From an uncultured Flavobacteriaceae bacterium (GTDB lineage: Bacteria; Bacteroidota; Bacteroidia; Flavobacteriales; Flavobacteriaceae): 64,000 bases of DNA. The position numbers were made by a program, and so were the translations under genes. Positions 1-7,572 of this stretch are shown one piece after another. Below the pieces are notes generated by a model, which was not told where the DNA came from, did no database searches, and was given only the letters and a program-made list of their open reading frames with translations. Location: the NCBI GenBank assembly GCA_947504035.1, contig CANNGA010000002.1, positions 186,001 through 250,000 on the forward strand, given 5' to 3'. The number at the start of each line of letters is the position of its first letter. Position 1 is the stretch's first letter.

Positions 1-55
1 GTTAAAGACTAGAAAGTATGCCTAAGTCTTAATACTAATACGAAATACGATTAGA

Positions 56-646
56 ATGAAATTAGTTATCATAGATTACGGAGCAGGAAACATTAAAAGC
101 ATTCAGTTTGCATTTAAGCGTTTAGGTGTAGATGCTATTTTATCTCGAGATGTTGAAGAGATCAAGACTGCCGACCGTATTATTTTTCCGGGGGTTGGAG
201 AAGCAAGTAGCGCCATGAAAATGTTACGTCAAAGTGGACTTGATACCATCATACCTACATTAACACAACCTGTATTAGGCATTTGTTTGGGCATGCAGTT
301 ATTATGTACACATAGTGAAGAAGGCGATACAGAAGGAGTTGGTATATTTAATACCAGGGTAAAACGCTTTTCGAATGCTGTGAAAGTACCACAAATGGGA
401 TGGAATGTGATTAAAAATTTACAATCCGATTTATTTAAAGGAATTAAAGAAAACGAACACATGTATTTGGTACATAGCTATTATGCGGCGTATTGTGATG
501 AAACCATAGCAGAAACCGATTATGGGATTAGCTATGCATCAGCATTGCAACGCGATAATTTTTATGGCGTACAGTTTCACCCAGAAAAAAGTGGTACAGA
601 AGGTGCTAAGATTCTTGAGAACTTTTTAAAGTTAGAAGTAAAATAG
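56..646 (+). CDS. hisH: Imidazole glycerol phosphate synthase subunit HisH
   Basis: Glutamine amidotransferase subunit of imidazole glycerol phosphate synthase. It releases ammonia from glutamine and passes it to HisF, which makes imidazole glycerol phosphate and AICAR in histidine synthesis in the cytoplasm. The 196 residues match the usual HisH length. The class I glutaminase nucleophile is Cys77 in GICLGMQLL, and the other triad residues are His175 and Glu177 in QFHPEKSG. The N-terminal IIDYGAGNIKS is typical of the family. It is the first complete gene in the window; hisA, hisF and hisIE follow on the same strand, so an operon is inferred. The start ATG gives the standard N-terminus. Confidence 0.97.
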   Translation: MKLVIIDYGAGNIKSIQFAFKRLGVDAILSRDVEEIKTADRIIFPGVGEASSAMKMLRQSGLDTIIPTLTQPVLGICLGMQLLCTHSEEGDTEGVGIFNTRVKRFSNAVKVPQMGWNVIKNLQSDLFKGIKENEHMYLVHSYYAAYCDETIAETDYGISYASALQRDNFYGVQFHPEKSGTEGAKILENFLKLEVK

Positions 647-652
647 TAAATA

Positions 653-800
653 GAAGAAGCAAATGAAAGCGTGTACTGGTTAGAGCTATTTGAAGAGGTT
701 TTACCAGAATATAAAGAAGAGACAATACTATTAAAGAAAGAAGTTATTGGTGATTACAGTAGCATCAATTAACACTGCAAAGCGAAATCAGAAAAAATGA
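653..800 (+). pseudogene. Remnant of a four-helix-bundle (23S rRNA intervening-sequence type) protein gene
   Basis: The hisH-hisA gap contains an open stretch without a start, reading EEANESVYWLELFEE and ending at a stop at 770-772. A +1 shift then continues it as VASINTAKRNQKK with a stop at 798-800. The motif ANESVYWLELxEE followed by a closing VASINTAKR is, from memory, characteristic of the C-terminal half of small four-helix-bundle proteins (S23/IVS family), which are common in Bacteroidota. The N-terminal half is missing and the frame is broken, so this is a decayed copy. The family assignment rests on recognition only. Confidence 0.6.
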
Positions 801-899
801 TTAAAACAACGATTAAAGGTCTTAGTTTTGTTCAAGATCTACTTTAAAGGAATCGAGCAAAACTTTTAACTTTTAATATCTAATTTTTAATATTAAACC

Positions 900-1628
900 A
901 TGCGAATAATACCAGCAATAGATATCATAGATGGCAAATGTGTACGATTGTCTAAAGGCGATTACAACACGAAGAAAATCTATAACGAGAACCCTTTAGA
1001 AATCGCTAAGCAATACGAAGCTCATGGCATCGAACATTTACATTTAGTAGATTTAGATGGTGCTAAAGCGAGTCATATTGTAAACCATAAAGTACTCGAA
1101 ACCATAGCTACGAAAACCACTTTAAAAATAGATTTTGGTGGTGGGTTAAAAACCGATGAAGATTTGCGTATAGCATTCGAATCTGGTGCAGGTCAAATTA
1201 CAGGCGGAAGTATTGCAGTAAAGCAACCAGAGGTTTTTAAAAGTTGGTTGTCTAAATTTGGAGCCGATAAGATCATTCTAGGTGCCGATGCACATAATGA
1301 AAAAATAGCCATTAGCGGTTGGTTAGAAGAATCAGATGAAGAATTAATTCCTTTTGTAGAAAAATATTTAAACGAAGGAGTATCTTATGTGATTTGTACC
1401 GATATTGCTAAAGACGGCATGTTAGAAGGGCCTTCTTTCGAATTGTATCAAAAAATGTTAGAGCGTTTAAAAGGAGTGAAGCTAATTGCCAGTGGTGGAA
1501 TTTCTAAATTTGAAGAGCTGCCAAAACTAGCCGAATTGGGCTGTGAAGGTACAATTATAGGAAAAGCCATTTATGAACATAAAATAAGTTTAAAACAGTT
1601 AGAAGACTTTATTAGTGGAAGTCATTAA
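900..1628 (+). CDS. hisA: ProFAR isomerase HisA
   Basis: 1-(5-phosphoribosyl)-5-[(5-phosphoribosylamino)methylideneamino]imidazole-4-carboxamide isomerase, an Amadori-type TIM-barrel enzyme that supplies the HisF substrate. The 242 residues are full length. The catalytic Asp8 lies in [14 protein letters not shown], and the second catalytic Asp lies in [10 protein letters not shown]. Phosphate-binding loops are seen in IDFGGGLKT and IASGGISK, with a terminal [10 protein letters not shown]. It follows hisH after a 253-bp gap holding gene debris, which is longer than usual within a his operon. hisF follows on the same strand. Confidence 0.97.
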   Translation: MRIIPAIDIIDGKCVRLSKGDYNTKKIYNENPLEIAKQYEAHGIEHLHLVDLDGAKASHIVNHKVLETIATKTTLKIDFGGGLKTDEDLRIAFESGAGQITGGSIAVKQPEVFKSWLSKFGADKIILGADAHNEKIAISGWLEESDEELIPFVEKYLNEGVSYVICTDIAKDGMLEGPSFELYQKMLERLKGVKLIASGGISKFEELPKLAELGCEGTIIGKAIYEHKISLKQLEDFISGSH

Positions 1629-1878
1629 GTGCGAACAGCTAGTAGTTGTGATTGAGGTGTTAATGCATTGATATTAGTATTGAACAGATAACGTTTAGTA
1701 AGTTTCTATAATATATGTCTAATGTAAATTTGAAGATTTATAGATTTGAAAAAAAATGGAATTTTTAGAACGAGTACCTTCCCAAAAACAGAGGATACTA
1801 AAAGGAATTCAAAACGCATTGAACATTAAAACAACAACAACCATCAACAAACAACTAATTCAAGAAAACCCAAAAATC

Positions 1879-2634
1879 ATGTTAACAAAACGAATTATAC
1901 CTTGCTTAGATATTAAAAATGGGCGTACCGTAAAAGGCGTTAATTTTGTCGATTTACGTGACGCAGGAGACCCTGTAGAATTGGCGAAGCAATATGCTGA
2001 AGTAGGAGCAGATGAGTTGGTGTTTTTAGATATAGCGGCAACTTTAGAAAACAGAGGAACAACCTTAGATATGGTATTACGTGTAGCAGAGCAAGTTAAT
2101 ATACCATTTACAGTAGGTGGAGGTATTTCTAGTATAGCACATGTAGATGCCTTATTACAATGTGGAGCCGATAAAGTATCCATAAACTCATCGGCAGTAA
2201 AACGACCAGAATTGGTTAATGAGTTGGCCAATAAATTTGGGAGCCAGTGTGTGGTGGTGGCAATAGATGCGAAACAAATAGACGGCCAATGGAAGGTACA
2301 TTTAGCAGGTGGAAGTATTCCAACCGACATCGATTTATTTGATTGGGCCAAAGAAGTAGAAGAACGTGGCGCGGGCGAAATACTATTCACATCTATGGAT
2401 CACGATGGCACGAAAGCAGGATTTGCTAATGCAGCCTTAGCCCAATTGTCAGAAACTTTAAATATTCCTATAATTGCATCAGGTGGCGCTGGAAATGTAC
2501 AACATTTTGTAGACACTTTTGTAGAAGGAAAAGCCGATGCCGCTTTGGCAGCAAGTGTTTTTCATTTTGGTGAAATTCCTGTTCCAGAATTAAAAAGGAC
2601 ATTAAAGAAAAAAGGAATAGAAGTACGGCTCTAA
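1879..2634 (+). CDS. hisF: Imidazole glycerol phosphate synthase subunit HisF
   Basis: Cyclase subunit of imidazole glycerol phosphate synthase, partner of HisH. The TIM barrel begins [15 protein letters not shown], with catalytic Asp11 in PCLDIKNG and the second Asp in VVAIDAKQ. Phosphate loops appear in TVGGGISS and IASGGAG. The frame is open back to an ATG at 1756, which would add 41 residues, but these are Lys/Gln/Thr-rich and unlike HisF. The ATG at 1879 gives the normal length of about 251 residues and is chosen here. The 123-nt leader reading probably derives from debris like that between hisH and hisA. Confidence 0.96.
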   Translation: MLTKRIIPCLDIKNGRTVKGVNFVDLRDAGDPVELAKQYAEVGADELVFLDIAATLENRGTTLDMVLRVAEQVNIPFTVGGGISSIAHVDALLQCGADKVSINSSAVKRPELVNELANKFGSQCVVVAIDAKQIDGQWKVHLAGGSIPTDIDLFDWAKEVEERGAGEILFTSMDHDGTKAGFANAALAQLSETLNIPIIASGGAGNVQHFVDTFVEGKADAALAASVFHFGEIPVPELKRTLKKKGIEVRL

Positions 2635-2650
2635 TAGAAAAGCTAGGATA

Positions 2651-2854
2651 ATGAAAACAATCAAACCTTTTATAATATCAGTTTTGGTACTAAGTGTTTT
2701 TTCTTGTGCTTTTGGGCAAACTAAACCGCAACAAGATGAAAAAGAAAACTTAAAGTTCTTTACTGTGAATGGGGAGCGTAAAACGAGTGCTAAAGCACAT
2801 GCTTATAAAGGGAAATTACAGAGATACTTTCTAAGGAAGATTTTGAACTGTTAA
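2651..2854 (+). pseudogene. Truncated small secreted protein inside the his operon
   Basis: A 67-codon open frame starts 16 bp after hisF. Its first 23 residues look like a signal peptide or lipobox (SVLVLSVFSCAFGQ), which is followed by a short charged stretch and an early stop. The next 100 bp contain more broken reading frames before hisIE. No family is recognised. The likely explanation is the 5' remnant of a degraded exported-protein gene. A genuine small secreted peptide co-transcribed with his genes is possible but less likely, because the tail shows no structure. Confidence 0.4.
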
Positions 2855-2951
2855 AAAATGCAATACATAAAAATATTTCAACTATAATTAGCGCTATTAC
2901 CAATAAGTGCTCAAAATAAATTACGGCTTTTTTATTCAAAGTAAATACATT

Positions 2952-3545
2952 ATGACTATAAAATACGACGATAACGGACTAGTACCAGCAATAATTCAAG
3001 ATGCTGTAACCCAAAAAGTACTCATGTTAGGTTATATGAACGAAGCAGCTTATAAAAAAACACTTGAAACAAAGCAAGTGACCTTTTTTAGTAGGAGTAA
3101 GCAGCGTTTATGGACCAAAGGCGAAGAGAGCGGTAATTTTTTAAATTTAGTAGATCTAAAAAATGATTGCGATAATGATTCTTTATTACTACAAGTACAT
3201 CCTGCAGGACCAACTTGCCATACAGGAACAGATACGTGTTGGAAAGATGAAAATACATCTCGCTATGGGTTCTTTTCAACTTTAGAAACAATAATACAAG
3301 AACGTGTTGCGAATAAGGATACCGAAAAATCGTATGTGGCAAGCTTATTTTCAAAAGGCATAAACAAAGTGGCACAGAAGGTAGGAGAAGAAGCCGTGGA
3401 GACCGTTATAGAGGCTATGGATTCTAATGATGAGCTGTTTTTATACGAATCTGCAGACTTATTATTTCATTATTTAATGCTATTACAAGCTAAAGGTTTT
3501 ACCTTAAAAGATATTGAAACCGAATTAAAAGGGCGTCAGAAATAA
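2952..3545 (+). CDS. hisIE: Bifunctional phosphoribosyl-AMP cyclohydrolase / phosphoribosyl-ATP pyrophosphatase HisIE
   Basis: Catalyses the second and third steps of histidine synthesis: phosphoribosyl-ATP pyrophosphohydrolysis by the C-terminal HisE part, then opening of the adenine ring by the N-terminal HisI part. Residues 1-110 are HisI, with the zinc/magnesium site region HPAGPTCHTGTDTCW and the motif FFSRSKQRLWTKGEESGN. Residues about 115-197 are HisE (KGINKVAQKVGEEAVETVIEA is split across this helix region). The frame is open upstream to a GTG at 2907, but MTIKYDDNGL at 2952 is the normal HisI start. It is the last his gene here. Confidence 0.95.
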   Translation: MTIKYDDNGLVPAIIQDAVTQKVLMLGYMNEAAYKKTLETKQVTFFSRSKQRLWTKGEESGNFLNLVDLKNDCDNDSLLLQVHPAGPTCHTGTDTCWKDENTSRYGFFSTLETIIQERVANKDTEKSYVASLFSKGINKVAQKVGEEAVETVIEAMDSNDELFLYESADLLFHYLMLLQAKGFTLKDIETELKGRQK

Positions 3546-3584
3546 TCCATTTAGGAATTCTCTTCGTATATTAGTAGACATTAT

Positions 3585-3616
3585 ACATGGTTTTACACAA
3601 TCTTGTATAACCATGT
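3585..3616. other. Inverted repeat after the his operon
   Basis: Arms of 13 nt (3585-3597 and 3604-3616) pair with a single mismatch around a 6-nt loop. It sits between the hisIE stop and the start of the beta-helix lipoprotein gene at 3639. No T-run follows on the + strand, so it is not a standard intrinsic terminator. It could stabilise the his mRNA end or act as an operator. Confidence 0.35.
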
Positions 3617-3638
3617 GCATTATAAAACCCCAAACATA

Positions 3639-5051
3639 ATGACTACTTATACCAATGTATTCCGCAATTTAATGGCAGTTTTATGCACATCTGTTTGTGT
3701 GTATTCTTGTTTTTCCGATCCTGAAGATACGGCTGAACCGCCTATTGTTAATGAAAACTTAAGTGTTACAGACCCTAATAATCCGAACCCTATTTCGGGA
3801 GTTATGGCAGCTGTAACCACATTGCCCTATAGTTCAATACCCACACGCGAATATGTGATTGAATTAGAGCGGTGGGACATTCCTAATAACCGTACCGCTC
3901 CAGAACAAACAACAGATAATTTACAAAAAGCTATAGATTGGGCTGTTAGTGAAGGTTATGGTCAAATCTATTTACCAGAAGGACATTATTTAATAGGAAA
4001 GTATGGTAATGAGATTTACCAAGCAGGTATAGAATTAGACAGTGATATGGCATTCTTATTAGATAAAAATGCCATTATAGAAATGGCACCTAATGACAAA
4101 TGGAATTATTGTGCTATAGCTGTGACCGAAAAAGCCCACGTACTTATCTCTGGAGGAACTTTACTTGGTGATAGAGATAACCATATCTATACTCCTAGAG
4201 CAGATGGCGCGACGTCTCATGACGAAGGGCATCTTATTTGTATTCAAAATGAAAGTGAATATGTTACTGTAGAAAACGTTACTTTAGGAAAGGCAAATGG
4301 CGATGCTATTCTTTTGGTAGGTCAAAAAGGTCCAGGTTCTTCTGTAAAACATATCGATATAAGACGCAATAATATGGTAGACAACCGTAGACAAGGCGTT
4401 TCTGTTGTTGGCGGTACAGATGTTCGTATCGAAGACAACGAAATTCACCATACCAGTGGTACAGCACCTCAATTTGGTGTTGATATAGAAAGTGTAATTT
4501 ATAAAAGTGAAGATATTACCATTAAAAATAATTATTTTCATCATAATAGAGGAGGAGATGTCGTAAATACAGATGGTAAAAACGTCATCGTAGAAAACAA
4601 TATTATGCTACAAGGGGAAGGCAGTACCTATTTAGATGGCCCTATTGTGTATTGGAAACGCGGTGATTTAACGATTCGAAATAATGACATTACGATGACT
4701 TCGGTATCTGCTAATAATTGGAATGGGATCATTATGTACTCTAATGACAACCCTAAAACGAACCCTGCGACCACATATATTTACGATAATACATGTAACA
4801 ATTGTGGCTTTTATATGTACAAAGGGGCTGATTTAGAAGTAAGGAATAACCACTTAAAAAATGGACATCTTGTATTTTGGCAAATGGATAATCTTACTGT
4901 AGAAGGTAATATCGTAGAACACCCTAACGAATGTTGGGCGTATCGTTTTCTGGAAGTAAAAGGTAAGGCTTCGGGCAACACCTATAATGGGGATGCCTTT
5001 GATATTCCTTTACAACCCAATACGGCTTGGGACGGTTGTTGGATCAATTAA
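3639..5051 (+). CDS. Right-handed parallel beta-helix lipoprotein (possible polysaccharide lyase/hydrolase)
   Basis: Predicted surface or periplasmic lipoprotein of 470 residues. The N-terminus has a hydrophobic signal and the lipobox SVCVYSC, followed by an acidic, proline-rich linker. The rest is typical of pectate-lyase-like beta-helix proteins: residues near 85 form TDNLQKAIDWAVSEGYGQIYLPEG, a pectate-lyase-superfamily-type opening, followed by many repeats of the form ITIKNNYFHHN, VIVENNIM and LTIRNNDI. Such folds act on polysaccharides or bind glycans, but no catalytic residues can be named by eye. The frame also opens from a TTG at 3603; the ATG at 3639 is preferred because it places the signal peptide at the start. 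Confidence 0.75.
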   Translation: MTTYTNVFRNLMAVLCTSVCVYSCFSDPEDTAEPPIVNENLSVTDPNNPNPISGVMAAVTTLPYSSIPTREYVIELERWDIPNNRTAPEQTTDNLQKAIDWAVSEGYGQIYLPEGHYLIGKYGNEIYQAGIELDSDMAFLLDKNAIIEMAPNDKWNYCAIAVTEKAHVLISGGTLLGDRDNHIYTPRADGATSHDEGHLICIQNESEYVTVENVTLGKANGDAILLVGQKGPGSSVKHIDIRRNNMVDNRRQGVSVVGGTDVRIEDNEIHHTSGTAPQFGVDIESVIYKSEDITIKNNYFHHNRGGDVVNTDGKNVIVENNIMLQGEGSTYLDGPIVYWKRGDLTIRNNDITMTSVSANNWNGIIMYSNDNPKTNPATTYIYDNTCNNCGFYMYKGADLEVRNNHLKNGHLVFWQMDNLTVEGNIVEHPNECWAYRFLEVKGKASGNTYNGDAFDIPLQPNTAWDGCWIN

Positions 5052-5104
5052 GATAAAGTTATAGTAACACTAAAATTTCATATGTAGTGAGATACATAAA
5101 ACTT

Positions 5105-5131
5105 AAGACTGTCTAAAAAGGCAGTCTTTTT
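5105..5131 (+). terminator. Intrinsic terminator after the beta-helix gene
   Basis: Stem AAGACTG/CAGTCTT (5105-5111 with 5122-5128) with a 10-nt loop, followed by a short T-run, about 55 bp after the stop at 5051. Confidence 0.7.
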
Positions 5132-5237
5132 ATATATAAACGGTTTTTATGATCTACTAGAACCTCTAGCGTTTTCTATGACAAGACAAACTACCATTTT
5201 AGCAACAAAGTAATACACCAGTTACCAACAAATAGAA

Positions 5238-5282
5238 ATGGTGTCGTTTTTTAGATATATGAGGTCTAAAAAACGACACCAT
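5238..5282. terminator. Perfect 18-bp inverted repeat between convergent genes
   Basis: The arms at 5238-5255 and 5265-5282 are perfectly complementary, each a GC-containing base plus a T6/A6 run, around a 9-nt loop. It lies 48 bp beyond the stop of the minus-strand gene 5330-5854, between convergent transcription units. This suggests a bidirectional or minus-strand terminator, although the T-run lies inside the stem rather than after it. Confidence 0.5.
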
Positions 5283-5329
5283 AAAATAAAGCGAAGCTTT
5301 AACTACAGTTCTGTTAAACTAAAGGTGTA

Positions 5330-5854
5330 TTAATACCAGATATCACGCACTTCCTCTTTTACAATAGAAATAGCAGTGTCACTAGGAGAATGTCGCTCCA
5401 TCATTTCGGTTAAAATAACTTCTCTAAGTTTATCGGCAGTATCTGTTTTTTCAGAAAGACTTGCTTTTCGAATTAATTGTACAGTAGCACTTTTAGCAGT
5501 GCTAATAACACTCCAGGCCTTTTCGCTTACATAGATCTGTTGTGTCAAATTGTGTTCCATTTCCTGTTGAATACTGTGTATAAGCAACTTTTCATAATCA
5601 TCTTTGTCAGTTGATGTTGGTTTTACACGAAGTAACAATTTGTTAGGTGAAATACGTTCTAAGAACAAAGTTAGCCTTTCGTAAGCTTGCAATCGCAAGG
5701 GTAAAGCGTCGGCCTGCAATTCTTTTTTTAGAAGGTAGCGTCTACGACCGTCTTCGTTGTTCGTGTGAGTTTTAAAGAAGTAATACGCAATAGCGCCTGT
5801 TACAACAGTTGGAATGGTAAATAAAAATAGGTCTATAATTCTACTGGCATCCAT
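5330..5854 (-). CDS. Conserved membrane-anchored hypothetical protein
   Basis: A 174-residue protein with one N-terminal membrane segment (about residues 6-27, LFLFTIPTVVTGAIAYYFF) and a charged, helical cytoplasmic part beginning with KKELQADALPLRLQAYERLTLFLERI. No enzymatic motif is visible. I recognise the general type as a Flavobacteriia hypothetical but cannot give a function. It is 31 bp downstream of, and on the same strand as, the glutamate-synthase-like gene, so the two are probably co-transcribed. Confidence 0.7.
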   Translation of the reverse strand: MDASRIIDLFLFTIPTVVTGAIAYYFFKTHTNNEDGRRRYLLKKELQADALPLRLQAYERLTLFLERISPNKLLLRVKPTSTDKDDYEKLLIHSIQQEMEHNLTQQIYVSEKAWSVISTAKSATVQLIRKASLSEKTDTADKLREVILTEMMERHSPSDTAISIVKEEVRDIWY

Positions 5855-5885
5855 ATAAATTAAGCTTAGGTATTAAAAATTGGGT

Positions 5886-7442
5886 TTATTTTTTTATTCC
5901 GCCTAAATGAAAACATGCTTTCAAGGTTTGCATATTTTCAAAAGGAACAGGCGTTTTTTTATAGTTATACGCATCACCTAGAGCAGAAGACAAAGTACGA
6001 TCGTCTACATTAATTTCAATATCATTGATTTCAAATTGACAAGGGTGTTCGTACCCAGCGGCATGAGTAATTTCTACAAGCTCCTTTTTAAAAGATTTAA
6101 AGTATTGCGCTAAACGTACCGATTTTAAAGTAGGATCTATACCTTTTTGTAACCATTTATTTTGAGTCGCAATTCCTGTGGGACAACTATTGTTATGACA
6201 TACTTTTGCTTGTATACAACCAATACTAAGCATGGCTTCCCGCGCTACATTTATACAATCTACACCCATAGCGAAGGCCATAGCAGCCTTGGCAGGAAAA
6301 CCAAGTTTACCACTACCTATAAATACAATACGTTCTACAAGGTTTTTGGCTTGAAATAGTTTATAAATATCACTAAAACCGTGTGCCCAAGGTAGAGATA
6401 CGTGATCTGCAAAACTAGGAGGCGCTGCACCTGTACCACCTTCACCACCATCAATAGTAATAAAATCGGGCCCTTTTCCTGTACGCGTCATAATATCGGC
6501 AAGCTCTTCCCATTGGTCTAATTTACCAATAGCAGCTTTAATCCCCACAGGTAAGCCTGTTTTTTCGGCGATGCTTTCTATAAAATCAACCATTTCTGGA
6601 ACGTTAGAAAATGCTTTGTGCGTAGGAGGAGATAAAACGTCTTTTCCTATTTCAACACCTCTAATGGCTGCAATTTCTTTTGATATTTTTTTTCCAGGAA
6701 GCACGCCGCCTTTACCAGGTTTAGCACCTTGCGAAAGTTTAATTTCAATAGCGCGTACAAAAGGGTTTTCTTCTACTAATTTCACCATCTTTTCCATAGA
6801 GAAATTACCATCTTCGGTACGTACACCAAAATACCCTGTTCCAAAATGGAATACCACATCACCACCATGACTGTGATAAGGTGATAAACCACCTTCACCC
6901 GTAATGTGATACGCATCGGTCATTGCAATACCTTTGTTTAAAGAAGAAATAGCAGGTGCCGATAAAGAGCCATAACTCATCGCAGACACATTAATTATTG
7001 AAGCAGGACGATACGGGCGTTTACGTTTGTTAAAACCCCCAATAATCTTTGCACATGGCAAGAACGATTTATCGATGCTATGCGGGTGTTGTGCGTCAAT
7101 TCTAAACGGCATCATGGCATTATTTATAAAAATATGCTGGTGGGCATAGACATCTCTATCTGTACCAAAGCCCTCGTAATTATTCTCCTTTTTAGAAGAG
7201 GCATAAACCCAACCACGTTCAATACGGTTAAAAGGTAATTCTTCTCTATTGTTGGCTACAAAATACTGTCGCATTTCTGGCCCTATACTTTCCAACATAT
7301 AGCGCAAGTGGCCTACCAATGGGAAGTTATGCATTATGGTATGCTTCTTTTGTAAAACATCACGAATTGCAATTCCTGCTAATACTATTAAAATCCAACC
7401 CCACCAAGGAATCATGCCTAAAAAATCTAATCCTATATTCAT
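5886..7442 (-). CDS. FMN-binding glutamate synthase family protein
   Basis: A 518-residue protein matching the central and FMN-binding domain of the glutamate synthase large subunit (GltB2-like), without the glutaminase domain. An N-terminal membrane helix (MIPWWGWILIVLAGIAI) precedes the barrel. Diagnostic segments are SQGAKPGKGGVLPG, ITIDGGEGGTGAAP and CHNNSCPTGIATQ; the last corresponds to the cysteine region that binds the 3Fe-4S cluster in GltB. Such stand-alone proteins are widespread, and their physiological substrate is not settled, so true glutamate synthesis should not be assumed. The gene starts just downstream of a minus-strand -7-like box and is followed by the small membrane protein gene. 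Confidence 0.9.
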   Translation of the reverse strand: MNIGLDFLGMIPWWGWILIVLAGIAIRDVLQKKHTIMHNFPLVGHLRYMLESIGPEMRQYFVANNREELPFNRIERGWVYASSKKENNYEGFGTDRDVYAHQHIFINNAMMPFRIDAQHPHSIDKSFLPCAKIIGGFNKRKRPYRPASIINVSAMSYGSLSAPAISSLNKGIAMTDAYHITGEGGLSPYHSHGGDVVFHFGTGYFGVRTEDGNFSMEKMVKLVEENPFVRAIEIKLSQGAKPGKGGVLPGKKISKEIAAIRGVEIGKDVLSPPTHKAFSNVPEMVDFIESIAEKTGLPVGIKAAIGKLDQWEELADIMTRTGKGPDFITIDGGEGGTGAAPPSFADHVSLPWAHGFSDIYKLFQAKNLVERIVFIGSGKLGFPAKAAMAFAMGVDCINVAREAMLSIGCIQAKVCHNNSCPTGIATQNKWLQKGIDPTLKSVRLAQYFKSFKKELVEITHAAGYEHPCQFEINDIEINVDDRTLSSALGDAYNYKKTPVPFENMQTLKACFHLGGIKK

Positions 7443-7464
7443 TCTAATTTGTTATAAATAGGGC

Positions 7465-7472
7465 TAAAGATA
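7465..7472 (-). promoter_or_regulatory. Candidate -7 box upstream of the glutamate-synthase-like gene
   Basis: On the minus strand this reads TATCTTTA, one base from the Bacteroidota consensus TAnnTTTG, 23 bp upstream of the ATG at 7442. No clear -33 TTTG was found. Confidence 0.4.
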
Positions 7473-7572
7473 TTTAAAAATTGTGAAATGATAATTGTTT
7501 ATAATTATTAATAATTCTAATTAAATAAAAAAGGAATAATGGTTAATTTCACGTGTTGAAAAAGCGCATACA

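Noticed and set aside
1756-1878. In-frame N-terminal extension of HisF
   Set aside because: The extra 41 residues do not resemble HisF, and the standard start [11 protein letters not shown] lies at 1879.
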